This document shows, in pieces, positions 19,492-29,492 of a stretch of DNA of 64,000 nucleotides (position 1 is the stretch's first letter; each line of letters starts with the position of its first letter). Origin of the DNA: Comamonadaceae bacterium (GTDB lineage Bacteria > Pseudomonadota > Gammaproteobacteria > Burkholderiales > Burkholderiaceae_C); contig JAJTEW010000008.1 of NCBI GenBank assembly GCA_021299875.1, positions 248,001 to 312,000 of the forward strand. The letters run 5' to 3'. The position numbers and the translations under genes were made by a program. Under the pieces are notes generated by a model. The model searched no databases. It was not told where the DNA came from and saw only the letters and a program-made list of their open reading frames with translations.

Positions 19492-20828
19492 TGGCTTTGC
19501 CTTATCGTCAAACTGTGTGGGGTCTGGCTTTGTTGGCTTTTTGTTCGGCAGCGCCGGCGATGAATTTGCTGCAGGCCTACCAAGCGGCTCTGGAGCAAGA
19601 CGCCAATGTGCGGGCCGGTCGTGCCACATTGGCTTCGGGCATGGAACGATTGCCGCAGGCGCGGTCGCAGTTGTTGCCTGCAGTCAGTGCCAACGTGGGA
19701 CGCAATCAAAACCAATTGGCCACGACTTCTACCACTTTATCGGGCAACAGCTCGGTCAACCGGGACAGCTATTACAGCTTCAACAATTCGCTTTCTTTGC
19801 GCCAGCCATTGTTCAATTTGCCGCGCTATTTCCAGGTCAAGCAGGCCGAGCACCTGGTGCAGGAGTCTGTGGCCAATTACGAGCGCGAGGTGCAAAACCT
19901 GGTGGTGCGTGTGGGTGGGGCTTATATGGAGGCCTTGCTGGCCGCTGAGAATTTGAAGTTGGTTCAAGCCCAAAAGCGCCAATACACCGCCATGGTGGAT
20001 GCAGCCCGCAAGGCCTTGGTCGCTGGAACAGGCACGCGCACGGACATTGACGATGCCCAGTCGCGCTTGGACATGGCGCAGGCCAATGAGCTGGAGGCTC
20101 GCCAGAACGAAGACTACACACGCAAGCAGTTGGAGTTGATGATCAATCAGCCTCTGCCGGCCTTGTCTGGCTTGGGTGCGCAAGGTATTGCTGCGTTGAG
20201 CCAGAAGGTCAGCGCATTGCCGCACTGGGTCGATTTGGCGCACACCAACAGCCCTGAAATCAGGGCGCTGTCGGCCCGTTTGGATGCGGCTACAAAAGAA
20301 ATTTCGAAGGCACAATCTGGCCATGCACCGACCTTGGATGCGGTGGCGCAATGGTCGGACAGTGGCAACGAAAACGTGACGCGCTTGAACTCTCGCTTTG
20401 AAAACAAGGCGATCGGGTTTCAGTTGTCGATGCCCTTGTACCAAGGTGGGGCCGTCAATTCTCAAGTTCGCCAGGCGGTGGCAGAAAAAACCCGAGTCGA
20501 GGAATCTTTGGAGTCTTTGCGCCGTGATTTGAACTTGCGTGTCCACAAAGAATACCGAGGTGTGACCGAGGGCTTGTTGCGCATTCTGGCGTTGGAGCAA
20601 GCCTTGCGTTCGTCCACGCAATTGCTGGATTCGACGCAAAAGTCGCAACGGGCAGGCGTTCGCACCATGCTCGATGTGCTCAATGCAGAGCAGCAATTGG
20701 TGGCAGTCAACCGCGACCTGATCCAAGCCCGCTATGTGTACCTGATGTCGCGTTTGCGTTTGTCGTCTTTGGCCGGTGTGGATGCCCTGACCGCAGTCAC
20801 AGAAATCAACCAAGCATTTGTACCCTGA
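19491..20828 (+). CDS. TolC-family type I secretion outer membrane protein
   Basis: MNLLQAYQAALEQDANVRAGRATLASGMERLPQARSQLLPAVSANVG and C-terminal TMLDVLNAEQQL; ATG overlaps hlyD TGA. Confidence 0.93.
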   Translation: MALPYRQTVWGLALLAFCSAAPAMNLLQAYQAALEQDANVRAGRATLASGMERLPQARSQLLPAVSANVGRNQNQLATTSTTLSGNSSVNRDSYYSFNNSLSLRQPLFNLPRYFQVKQAEHLVQESVANYEREVQNLVVRVGGAYMEALLAAENLKLVQAQKRQYTAMVDAARKALVAGTGTRTDIDDAQSRLDMAQANELEARQNEDYTRKQLELMINQPLPALSGLGAQGIAALSQKVSALPHWVDLAHTNSPEIRALSARLDAATKEISKAQSGHAPTLDAVAQWSDSGNENVTRLNSRFENKAIGFQLSMPLYQGGAVNSQVRQAVAEKTRVEESLESLRRDLNLRVHKEYRGVTEGLLRILALEQALRSSTQLLDSTQKSQRAGVRTMLDVLNAEQQLVAVNRDLIQARYVYLMSRLRLSSLAGVDALTAVTEINQAFVP

Positions 20829-20857
20829 TTGATTTCAGCCCACAGCCACTTAAAACA

Positions 20858-21033
20858 CGATTGACCGACGTGCAGATCGTCGGATTCCTCAAGCAGGCAG
20901 AAGCAGGCATGTCGATCAAGGACATTTTCCGCTCTGACAGCTTTAGCCTACCGACCTTTTACAAGTGGCGCTCAAGCTTTGGCGGCATGGAAGTGCTCGA
21001 TGCGCAAAAGCTTGCGCCGCAGTCTGCAAATCC
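20858..21033 (+). pseudogene. Remnant of an IS3-family transposase OrfA (N-terminal HTH part only)
   Basis: RLTDVQIVGFLKQAEAGMSIKDIF...TFYKWRSSFGGMEVLDAQKL matches the IS3 OrfA pattern (xxFTDEQIVGFLKQAEAGMSIKDICR...ATFYKWRAKFGGMEVSDAQRLK); no OrfB or terminal IRs seen. Confidence 0.82.
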
Positions 21034-21063
21034 CAAAAAGCAAAAAGCCCGGATAACCGGGCT
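21033..21063 (-). terminator. Rho-independent terminator of tRNA-His
   Basis: Minus strand AGCCCGG-TTAT-CCGGGCT followed by TTTTGCTTTTTGGG. Confidence 0.8.
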
Positions 21064-21079
21064 AAGTGCTGGATTGACT

Positions 21080-21156
21080 TGGGGTGGCTGATGGGGCTCG
21101 AACCCACGACAACAGGAATCACAATCCTGGACTCTACCAACTGAGCTACAGCCACC
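21080..21156 (-). tRNA. tRNA-His (GTG)
   Basis: Reverse complement GGTGGCTGTAGCTCAGTTGGTAGAGTCCAGGATTGTGATTCCTGTTGTCGTGGGTTCGAGCCCCATCAGCCACCCCA, includes G-1:C73 pair. Confidence 0.95.
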
Positions 21157-21210
21157 GCGAGTGTGAAATTATAGCCCAGAGAAACAGGTGGTTGGGCACC
21201 CAAGAGAGAT

Positions 21211-23133
21211 TTATGAGGCGGCCGTGGTTGGGGGTTTGGGTTTGGGCGCCAAAATTTTCACTTTGAATTGCGACCGCAAATGCGCCATGTAAGCTGAGGC
21301 CTCTGCGCTGGCCAACAAGCGTGCAAACTGCTCTCGCGTTTGCGCCTTCTGCTCCGGACTTGGCGCATCGCGCGGCACCAGTTTGTTGACACGGGCCACC
21401 ACATAACCCATTGCACCCAAGTCAACACCAACCAAATGAGGCATGTTAGAGGGATCAGCCCGCAAGACTGCATCCACCAGCTTCTGTGTTTGGCCTTGGG
21501 TTTGGTCACGCGAGATCAACAATGCAGGCCCCATCGGTGCAGTTGTCGGGCTTTTTTGCCACTCGGCCAAACGGGCTTGGCCTTCGGCTTTGGCGATCGC
21601 CATGGCCTCTTCGACCACAAACTCTGTGCGAACTTGATCTTTCACATCGGCATAGGGGCGCAATGCAGCAGGCCTGTAATTGACCACACGGGCAGACACC
21701 AGGGTGTTGTTGCCCAGCTCAATGGCGGCTGAATTGCGACGCTTGGTGATCGACTCCTCTGCAAAAATCGCCTCCAACACTTTGGGGTTGGCCAAAACAC
21801 CCTGCTGCCCAGACAAGGGGGAACGGGTCAAACCTTTGGCTTGCTGGACTTGCAACCGGAGCTTCTCAGCCACGGATGTGAAGGTGTCGGCTTGTTCATA
21901 AACGCTGTTGCTGAATGTCTCTGCAAACTCAGCAAATTTTCGCTTGGCTTGTTGCTGGCGCAGATCGGCCTCCAGTTGTGGGCGCATGGCTTCAAGGCTT
22001 GGCGTCACCGGCGCTTTGATGTCTGTGAGTTGAATGACGTGAAAGCCGAATTCCGATTCGACCACCGAACTGATCTCGCCTTTCTTGAGCCCAAATGCAG
22101 CGTCTTCAAACACCTTGACCATGGCCCCTTTGGTGAAGTAATCCAGGTCACCGCCATTGCTGGCAGAACCTGTGTCATCTGAATTTTTGCGGGCCAAATC
22201 TGCAAATGATTTGGGGTCCTTGCGCAAATTCACCAGCAAGGATTCGGCCTTGGCACGGGCCTTGTCTTTGACTGCGGCTGGCGCATCTTTGGGCGCATTG
22301 ATCAAAATGTGGCTGGCACGGCGTTGTTCTTGGCCAGACAGACGTTGCACGTTTTGCTCATAGTAGGTTTTGACGTCCTGCTCTGGCAACTGGATGGTTT
22401 TGGCCAATGCCGCAGCGTCCAGAACCAAATACTCCACATCTGCACTTTCTGCGGAGCGGAATCGATCGGAATGGGATTGGTAAAACTTTTCCAGATCCGC
22501 TTCTGTGGGCTTGACCTTGGCGGCGTAATTGGCTGGAGAAAAGCCCAGGAGTTGAACCTCACGTCGTTGAAAAAAAGCCTGCAAGGCCACATCGCTTTGT
22601 TTTTGCGACGACATCGCCGAAGCTTGAAGGGCAGACAAGACCTGTTGACCTGACAAATCCCGACGAACTTGGGCTTCCAGCATCTCTGGCGTCATGCCTT
22701 GGCTGGATGCCAGTTGACGGTACCGGTCCATGTCCAGTTTGCCATCGGGGCCGCGCAAACTGGCAATCGAAGGATCTTGCTTGAGGTAATTGGCCAAACG
22801 CTGGTCACTGGTCACCAACAATTGTTTTTCAGAGGCCACCGCGATCATTCGATCGTTCACCATCCGCTCCAAGCTGGCATAACGGGCTTCAGCAGAGCCC
22901 AGCATTTTGGGGTCCAGATTGGGCATGGAAGCACGGATTTTGTCCACCTCTTGCTGGTGCATGGCATCCCATTGCTGCTGGGTAATTTCCAAGTCACCGA
23001 TTTGGGCGACGACGGCTCCGCGATCATCCCGGTTGTTGTAGCCTTCAACGCCAATTAAAACAAATGAAGGAATGATCAGCAAAACCAGCACGCCCATCAG
23101 GATCCTGGATTTGTTACGAATGGCGTCAAACAT
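21211..23133 (-). CDS. ppiD: Periplasmic peptidyl-prolyl isomerase/chaperone PpiD
   Basis: MFDAIRNKSRILMGVLVLLIIPSFVLIGVEGY SurA_N-type start, parvulin domain RRASHILINAPKDA...DDTGSASNGGDLDYFTKGAMVKVFEDAAFGLKKGEIS. Confidence 0.93.
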   Translation of the reverse strand: MFDAIRNKSRILMGVLVLLIIPSFVLIGVEGYNNRDDRGAVVAQIGDLEITQQQWDAMHQQEVDKIRASMPNLDPKMLGSAEARYASLERMVNDRMIAVASEKQLLVTSDQRLANYLKQDPSIASLRGPDGKLDMDRYRQLASSQGMTPEMLEAQVRRDLSGQQVLSALQASAMSSQKQSDVALQAFFQRREVQLLGFSPANYAAKVKPTEADLEKFYQSHSDRFRSAESADVEYLVLDAAALAKTIQLPEQDVKTYYEQNVQRLSGQEQRRASHILINAPKDAPAAVKDKARAKAESLLVNLRKDPKSFADLARKNSDDTGSASNGGDLDYFTKGAMVKVFEDAAFGLKKGEISSVVESEFGFHVIQLTDIKAPVTPSLEAMRPQLEADLRQQQAKRKFAEFAETFSNSVYEQADTFTSVAEKLRLQVQQAKGLTRSPLSGQQGVLANPKVLEAIFAEESITKRRNSAAIELGNNTLVSARVVNYRPAALRPYADVKDQVRTEFVVEEAMAIAKAEGQARLAEWQKSPTTAPMGPALLISRDQTQGQTQKLVDAVLRADPSNMPHLVGVDLGAMGYVVARVNKLVPRDAPSPEQKAQTREQFARLLASAEASAYMAHLRSQFKVKILAPKPKPPTTAAS

Positions 23134-23154
23134 TTTCAAAGTCTCGGTTGATCA

Positions 23155-23183
23155 ATAAAAAAGGCGAACCACGGGTTCGCCTT
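23155..23183 (-). terminator. Rho-independent terminator after hupB/tRNA-Val
   Basis: Minus strand AAAGGCGAACC-CGT-GGTTCGCCTTTTTTATT. Confidence 0.8.
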
Positions 23184-23194
23184 TGTTCATGAGG

Positions 23195-23270
23195 TGGTGG
23201 GTGCTGACGGTCTCGAACCGCCGACCTACTCCGTGTAAAGGAGCCGCTCTACCAACTGAGCTAAGCACCC
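23195..23270 (-). tRNA. tRNA-Val (TAC)
   Basis: Reverse complement GGGTGCTTAGCTCAGTTGGTAGAGCGGCTCCTTTACACGGAGTAGGTCGGCGGTTCGAGACCGTCAGCACCCACCA. Confidence 0.95.
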
Positions 23271-23283
23271 CCTCAAATGTCTA

Positions 23284-23556
23284 TCAGTTCAAAGCGTCCT
23301 TCAGACCCTTGCCTGGACGGAACTTTGGCACATTGGCTTTTTTGATTTTAATCGCTGCGCCGGTACGTGGATTGCGGCCTGTACGAGCGGCACGCTTGCC
23401 CACGGCGAAGGTACCAAAACCCACCAAAGAAACCGTGCCACCTTTTTTCAGGGTGGTACGGACAGCGCCCATCGTGGCTTCGAGGGCACGGCCGGCAGCA
23501 GCCTTGGACAAATCGGCATGCTTGGCGATGTGTTCGATCAATTCAGTTTTGTTCAC
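23284..23556 (-). CDS. hupB: DNA-binding protein HU (GTG start)
   Basis: [71 protein letters not shown]. Confidence 0.95.
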   Translation of the reverse strand: MNKTELIEHIAKHADLSKAAAGRALEATMGAVRTTLKKGGTVSLVGFGTFAVGKRAARTGRNPRTGAAIKIKKANVPKFRPGKGLKDALN

Positions 23557-23803
23557 AAAAAACCTCTGGATGTTAAGACCGTGCAACACGGCGTGGTAGC
23601 AGATAGCCACTGGCATAAAAGATCATGCTGGTGACTTGGACTGCAGAAAGTGGTGCACCAAATTCAAATTTTTCCACCTTGTGAGTGGATCATTGAACGG
23701 AAAGTGAACCAAATAAGCTGGGAATTCTAGCCGTGAAAATCAAGCCAGGACTACGCTGTCGCAGTTTTTTTGATGCCAAAGAGCAACAGCGCTGGATGAT
23801 CAC

Positions 23804-24889
23804 TCACAAAGCCTCACAAATGGCGCGCCCCACGTCAGAAGTGCTGGCTTGACCGCCCAAATCTGGGGTGCGGGGGGCGTGATGACCTGCTGCCAGGACT
23901 TTTTCAATGGCGCCCAAGACCGCATCATGCGCGGCCTTGTAACCCAGAAACTCCAGCATCATGGCGCCACACCAAATTTGACCAATCGGGTTGGCCACCC
24001 CTTTGCCTGCGATGTCTGGCGCTGAACCATGCACTGGCTCAAACAAAGAGGGGAACTTGCGATCAGGGTTGAGGTTGGCGCTCGGAGCAATACCAATGGT
24101 GCCTGTGCAGGCAGGGCCCAAATCACTCAAGATGTCACCGAACAAATTGCTGGCGACCACAACATCAAAAAAATCTGGCCGCTGGACAAAATGGGCCGTG
24201 AGGATGTCGATGTGGAATTTGTCGACATTCACACCCGGGTAGGCCTTGGCCATTTCAGCCACGCGCTCATCCCAATAAGGCATGGTGATGGCGATGCCGT
24301 TGGACTTGGTGGCGCTGGTCAAGTGTTTCTTGGGGCGGGACTGCGCCAATTCAAATGCAAATTTGAGAACGCGATCCACACCGATGCGCGACATCACGGT
24401 CTCTTGCATCACAATTTCTCGCTCGGTGCCGGGGAACATGCGCCCACCAATGCTGGAGTACTCGCCTTCCGTGTTTTCACGCACGATGTACATGTCGATC
24501 TCGCCGGGTTGACGGGGGCTGCCATCGCGTCGCACCACGGGCGCGATGATGCCGGGCATCAAGCGGGCTGGCCGAAGATTGATGTACTGGTCAAATTCTC
24601 GGCGAAAGAGCAGCAATGAGCCCCACAAAGAAACGTGGTCAGCGATTTTTTCGGGCCAGCCAACGGCGCCAAAGTACAGCGCATCGTGACCACCAATTTG
24701 GTCTTTCCAGTTGTCGGGCAGCATCTGTCCATGCTTTTCAAAATAGTCCCAGCTGGAAAAATCGAAATGGTCAAACTGCAAATCGATGCCGAACTTGCGC
24801 GCTGCAGCGTCCATCACGCGCAGGCCTTCAGGCATGACTTCTTTGCCAATGCCGTCCCCGGGAATCACGGCAATACGGTGTCGGGTCAT
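23804..24889 (-). CDS. Tartrate dehydrogenase / isopropylmalate dehydrogenase family
   Basis: HRIAVIPGDGIGKEVMPEG, ENTEGEYSSIGGRMFPGTEREIVMQE, NLFGDILSDLGPACTGTIGIAPSANLNP. Confidence 0.9.
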   Translation of the reverse strand: MTRHRIAVIPGDGIGKEVMPEGLRVMDAAARKFGIDLQFDHFDFSSWDYFEKHGQMLPDNWKDQIGGHDALYFGAVGWPEKIADHVSLWGSLLLFRREFDQYINLRPARLMPGIIAPVVRRDGSPRQPGEIDMYIVRENTEGEYSSIGGRMFPGTEREIVMQETVMSRIGVDRVLKFAFELAQSRPKKHLTSATKSNGIAITMPYWDERVAEMAKAYPGVNVDKFHIDILTAHFVQRPDFFDVVVASNLFGDILSDLGPACTGTIGIAPSANLNPDRKFPSLFEPVHGSAPDIAGKGVANPIGQIWCGAMMLEFLGYKAAHDAVLGAIEKVLAAGHHAPRTPDLGGQASTSDVGRAICEAL

Positions 24890-24943
24890 GGGGTTTTCCT
24901 TTTAAAAAATGCAGAGAATACAGACAAGTGAATGGAGGAGCAT

Positions 24944-25864
24944 TCACCGAGGTGACCGAACAACCAATCCAACGCCCAAGGCTGTGAGTGCCGTTCCGGC
25001 CAAGGTCATGGCGGTGATGCTTTCACCAAACAACAGCCAGGCCAGCACCGCTGTGGTGGGGGGGACCAAATACAACAAACTCGTCACAACCGCCGCTGCG
25101 CCCCGCTGGATCAAAATGTAAAAGAGTGAACTGCCCCCCAAGGTCAAACCCAGAACCGACCAGGCCAAGGCCCCGACCAACTGATCGTTCCAACGCATGG
25201 CCTCGGGCTCCAGCAGCGCCAGTGGCAGCGTGACCACCGCAGCCGCCATGAGCTGGACCGTGTTGGCACTGCGCACATCGCAGGGCTGCACAAAACGCTT
25301 TTGGTACAGCGTGCCGACCGTGATGGCCAGCAAAGCGCCCAGAGCGAACAGCATGTTGGCCGTCGTCACATGGTCCATGGGGCTGGGCAAAGTGAGTTTG
25401 CGCCAAACCACCATCAACAAGCCGATGAAACCGAGCAGCAAACCCAACCACTGACGAGACGTCACGGCAGGTGTGACTTTGTCAGCCGATGGGGTTGTTC
25501 TGGACATCCAGGACAACCAAACCGCCGTCAGCACCGGCTGAATACCCACCACCAGCGAAGAAAGTCCAGAGCCCATGCCTGCCTTGACGGCTGCCCAAAC
25601 GCCGCCCAAGTAACAGGCGTGCACCAAAATTCCAGTCACCGACAGATGGAACCACTGCTGTCGCGTCTGGGGCCAGGGCACTTTGGCCCAAACAATCCAG
25701 GGCAAAAAGCAGGCCATAGAAAGGACGTAGCGCAGCAGTAAAAAGGAAAAAGGTGGGGAGTGGGGCATGCCGTATCGGGCCACGATGAACCCCGTGCTCC
25801 AGATCAACACAAACACCAAGGGCGCCGCTTTGACCCAAGCACCCGACGCGACTGCGAGGGTCAT
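24944..25864 (-). CDS. EamA/DMT-family transporter
   Basis: 10-TM pattern, LIWSTGFIVARYGMPHSPPFSFLLLRY; C-terminal LFGESITAMTLAGTALTALGVGLV. Confidence 0.9.
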   Translation of the reverse strand: MTLAVASGAWVKAAPLVFVLIWSTGFIVARYGMPHSPPFSFLLLRYVLSMACFLPWIVWAKVPWPQTRQQWFHLSVTGILVHACYLGGVWAAVKAGMGSGLSSLVVGIQPVLTAVWLSWMSRTTPSADKVTPAVTSRQWLGLLLGFIGLLMVVWRKLTLPSPMDHVTTANMLFALGALLAITVGTLYQKRFVQPCDVRSANTVQLMAAAVVTLPLALLEPEAMRWNDQLVGALAWSVLGLTLGGSSLFYILIQRGAAAVVTSLLYLVPPTTAVLAWLLFGESITAMTLAGTALTALGVGLVVRSPR

Positions 25865-26430
25865 TTCACGCGGGCTCGAATCTCAGGCAAGGCTTTTTGC
25901 ATGTAATAAACCATGGACCAAATGGTCAAAATGGCCGCCAACACAATCAGCACCGCACCCCAATTTCGGGTATCGATGACACCGAACAACACGCCGTCAT
26001 AGAGCAAGAAGGGAATGGCCACCATCTGCACCGTGGTTTTGAGCTTGCCCACCATGTGCACCGCCACGCTCTTGCCCGCGCCGATTTGGGCCATCCACTC
26101 GCGCAGCGAAGAAATGGCGATTTCGCGGCCAATGATGACCAAGGCGATGAGCACATGCACCCGGTTCATGTGCACCAAGATCAGCAAAGCCGCACAGACC
26201 AAAAACTTGTCGGCCACAGGGTCCAAAAAAGCCCCAAAGGCCGAGGTCTGGTTGAGCTTGCGAGCCAAAAAACCGTCCAGCCAGTCGGTCCAGGCGAACA
26301 AAACGAACATGACCGTGGCGATCAGGTTTTGCGACTCGACCTTGAGGTGGTCCAAGTAATACACGCCAATGATCAATGGAATCGCAACGATGCGCGACCA
26401 GGTCATGAGGGTGGGTATCGTGAAAAACAT
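25861..26430 (-). CDS. pgsA: CDP-diacylglycerol--glycerol-3-phosphate 3-phosphatidyltransferase
   Basis: MFFTIPTLMTWSRIVAIPLIIGVYYL and CDP-alcohol motif DWLDGFLARKLNQTSAFGAFLDPVADK. Confidence 0.94.
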   Translation of the reverse strand: MFFTIPTLMTWSRIVAIPLIIGVYYLDHLKVESQNLIATVMFVLFAWTDWLDGFLARKLNQTSAFGAFLDPVADKFLVCAALLILVHMNRVHVLIALVIIGREIAISSLREWMAQIGAGKSVAVHMVGKLKTTVQMVAIPFLLYDGVLFGVIDTRNWGAVLIVLAAILTIWSMVYYMQKALPEIRARVK

Positions 26431-26483
26431 GGTCTTGATTGTGGCACGCTCCGCCAACACTTGGATGACAAACGTTGCCGGGC

Positions 26484-28324
26484 TCAGTGCAAGGCGTTGT
26501 AAATGATTTCGGCCAACTCGTGCGAGATGCCTTCCACCCCGGCCAGGTCTTGCACGCTGGCCGCCTCGACCCCGCGCACGCCGCCAAAACGCTGCAACAG
26601 TCGCGCCCGTTTGCGCGGCCCAATACCCGGAATCTCTTCGATCTTGCTGCCGCCCATGCGCACCTTGGCCCGCTGCGCCCGCATGCCGGTGATGGCAAAG
26701 CGGTGCGCCTCGTCACGAATTTGAGCCACCAGCATCAGCGCCGCCGAGTCCTTGCCCAGATAGACCTTCTCGCGGCCATCGGCAAACACCAGCTCTTCCA
26801 GCCCCACCTTGCGACCCTCGCCCTTTTCAACCCCCACGATGCGTGACAAGTCCAGTCCCAGGTCGCTGAAGACTTCGCGGGCCATGCTCACCTGCCCTTT
26901 GCCACCGTCGATCAGGACCAGGTCGGGCAGTCGGGCAGTTCCCTCGCCTGATCGCAGCGCCTCAGCCAACTTGCCGTAGCGGCGCATCAGCACCTGACGC
27001 ATGGCCGCGTAATCGTCGCCCGGCGTGATGCCCTCGATGTTGTAACGGCGGTATTCGTGGCTTTGCATCTTGTGCTGGCGAAACACCACACACGAGGCCT
27101 GCGTGTTTTCGCCCGCGGTGTGCGAGATGTCAAAACACTCCACATGCAAAGCGTCCAGATCATCCGGGGCCAAATCCAGCGCATCGGCCAGCGCACGCGT
27201 GCGGGCCTGCTGCGAGCCCTCCTCGGCCAGCAAACGGGCCAGCTTGATGTCGGCGTTTTTCTCGCTCATCTCCAGCCACACCCGGCGCTGCTCGCGGGGG
27301 TTGTGCACGGCAGCGATTTTGTAGCCCGCTTGTTGCGACAAGGCCGCCAGCAGGGCTTTGTCCACCGCCACGCTGGTGATCAGGGCTGCGGGCACCGGGA
27401 TGCCGATGTAATGCTGCGCCAAAAAGGCTTCGAGCACCTGCTGCTCCACGGGCAGGTGGGGCTGTTCTTCATCATCCATGGCCCGCAAGGCATGGGCGTC
27501 TTCCACATGCGCCGGAAAATAGGCCCGATCTCCCAAATGCCGCCCTCCGCGCACCATGGCCAGGTTGACACAGGCACGACCACCCTGCACCCGCACCGCC
27601 AATATGTCCACATCGGTGTCGGTGCCGGCGCCATCATCCGCGCCTCCATCTCTTGCAACAGCGCTTGGGTCTCGCCCTTCAAAAAACGCTCGGCATGCTG
27701 GACATCGTCGGCATAAGCCTCGGGTGAGATGAGGTTGACGCAGGGACCTGAGCAGCGCTTGATCTGGTACAGCAGGCAAGGCCGGGTGCGGTTGGCAAAC
27801 ACCGTGTCTTCGCAAGTGCGCAAGCGAAAAACCTTTTGCAGCAGCTGGATCGACTCCTTGACGGCCCAGGCACTGGGAAAAGGACCGAAATAACGGTGCT
27901 TTTTCTCGACCATGCCGCGGTAATACGCCACACGGGGAAAGGTCTGCGGCTCGGGTGCACCCTCCTGCGCCTTCAACAACAGTGTGCCGTTGCCTGTGAG
28001 CTTGAGGTAGGGGTAGGTCTTGTCGTCCCGGAACAGGATGTTGAAGCGCGGGCTGAGTGACTTGATCAGGTTGTTTTCAAGCAGCAGCGCCTCGGCCTCG
28101 GAACGAACCACCGTGGTCTCCATGCGGGCAATCTTGCTGACCATGTGGCCAATTCGGGTGCCGCCGTGGTCCTTTTGGAAGTAGCTCGACACCCGCTTTT
28201 TGAGCTGCTTGGCCTTGCCCACATACAGCACGCTCCCCTGCGCATCGAAGTAGCGGTAAACCCCCGGCAAGGCGGGCAACGCGGCAACTTGCGCGAGCAG
28301 GGCTACATCATGGGCGTTCGACAT
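26484..28324 (-). pseudogene. uvrC: UvrABC system protein C, interrupted: N-terminal GIY-YIG part (about 27621-28324) and C-terminal part (about 26484-27631) in different frames, UVR segment missing
   Basis: N-part [51 protein letters not shown]...[15 protein letters not shown] then jumps frame to [38 protein letters not shown]...[27 protein letters not shown]. Confidence 0.88.
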
Positions 28325-28364
28325 GGCGGCTATTGTCTGTGAAAACAACAGCGACAATCGCCGC

Positions 28365-29465
28365 ATGCAAACTGGCCAACTCTGGGACATCTTCTGCACT
28401 GTCATCGACAACCACGGCGACCTGGGCGTGTGCTGGCGGCTGACGCGCCAATTGCGCGATGCAGGCCAGCGCGTTCGCTTGTGGGTGGACGATGCCTCGG
28501 CCCTCTCCTGGATGGCGCCCACCTCCCACCACGAGCCTGACATCGAAATACGCCCCTGGGCCGATGCCAGCCCAAGCAGTAGCTTGCACGCCATGCCTGC
28601 CGCCGATGTGTGGGTCGAAGCCTTTGGCTGCACTCTGCCTGAAGCCTTTGTGGCCCATTTTGTTGAGCGCACTGTCACCACACGCAAGCGGCAACCCCAC
28701 TGGATCAACCTCGAATACCTGAGCGCCGAAGACTGGGTGCCCCGCATGCACCGCCTGCCCTCACCCGTGATGAGCGGCCCCGCCAAAGGCTGGACCAAAC
28801 ACTTTTTTTACCCCGGCTTCACCAAGGGCACCGGCGGCCTGTTACGCGAAACCGACTTGCTGGAACGGCAACAAAGCTTTGAGCGCGCTGCCTGGCGTCA
28901 ACAACACGCCCCCGACTTGGCCCCAGAGGGCCTGCTGATCAGCCTGTTTTGTTACGAACCTGCCGCCCTGCCCCAGCTGCTGACCCAGCTTGCAGGCACG
29001 CCGCACCACCTGCTCGTCACCCCCGGCCGGCCGCTGGCGGCGGTGCAACAAGCGCTGGCCCACATGCCCGTTCACCCCAGGTGGAGCGCCCTGCCCTACA
29101 CCGACCAAAACGGCTTTGACGAGATGCTTTGGGCCTGCGACCTCAACCTGGTGCGTGGCGAAGACTCGTTGGTACGCGCCCTGTGGGCCGGCCAGCCCTT
29201 CATCTGGCACATCTACCCGCAGGAAGACCACGCGCACCACGCCAAGCTGGAGGCGTTTTTGGATTGGCTGCAGGCACCGCAGAGCCTGCGGCGGGCGCAT
29301 CGGGTTTGGAACGGCATAGAAAAAACGGCTTGGCCCACTTTCGACGGCGAGACTCAGAAAACTTGGTCCACCTGCGCAACAGCCGTTCGCGCCAAACTGC
29401 TGCTACAAAATGCCTTGCGCGTCCAACTCATGGCCTTTGTGCAAGCCCAGACCTCAAGCTCCTGA
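28365..29465 (+). CDS. earP: Elongation factor P maturation arginine rhamnosyltransferase EarP
   Basis: [24 protein letters not shown]...; [47 protein letters not shown] (former DUF2331). Confidence 0.93.
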   Translation: MQTGQLWDIFCTVIDNHGDLGVCWRLTRQLRDAGQRVRLWVDDASALSWMAPTSHHEPDIEIRPWADASPSSSLHAMPAADVWVEAFGCTLPEAFVAHFVERTVTTRKRQPHWINLEYLSAEDWVPRMHRLPSPVMSGPAKGWTKHFFYPGFTKGTGGLLRETDLLERQQSFERAAWRQQHAPDLAPEGLLISLFCYEPAALPQLLTQLAGTPHHLLVTPGRPLAAVQQALAHMPVHPRWSALPYTDQNGFDEMLWACDLNLVRGEDSLVRALWAGQPFIWHIYPQEDHAHHAKLEAFLDWLQAPQSLRRAHRVWNGIEKTAWPTFDGETQKTWSTCATAVRAKLLLQNALRVQLMAFVQAQTSSS

Positions 29466-29492
29466 GGTCCTCTGCAGCGATAATCCCGCCCC

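Noticed and set aside
18079-19629. 516-aa minus ORF opposite the T1SS hlyD gene
   Set aside because: His/Gln/Leu-rich antisense shadow; the plus-strand HlyD is clear. Similar shadows at 16331-17299 and 19737-20813 were rejected for the same reason.
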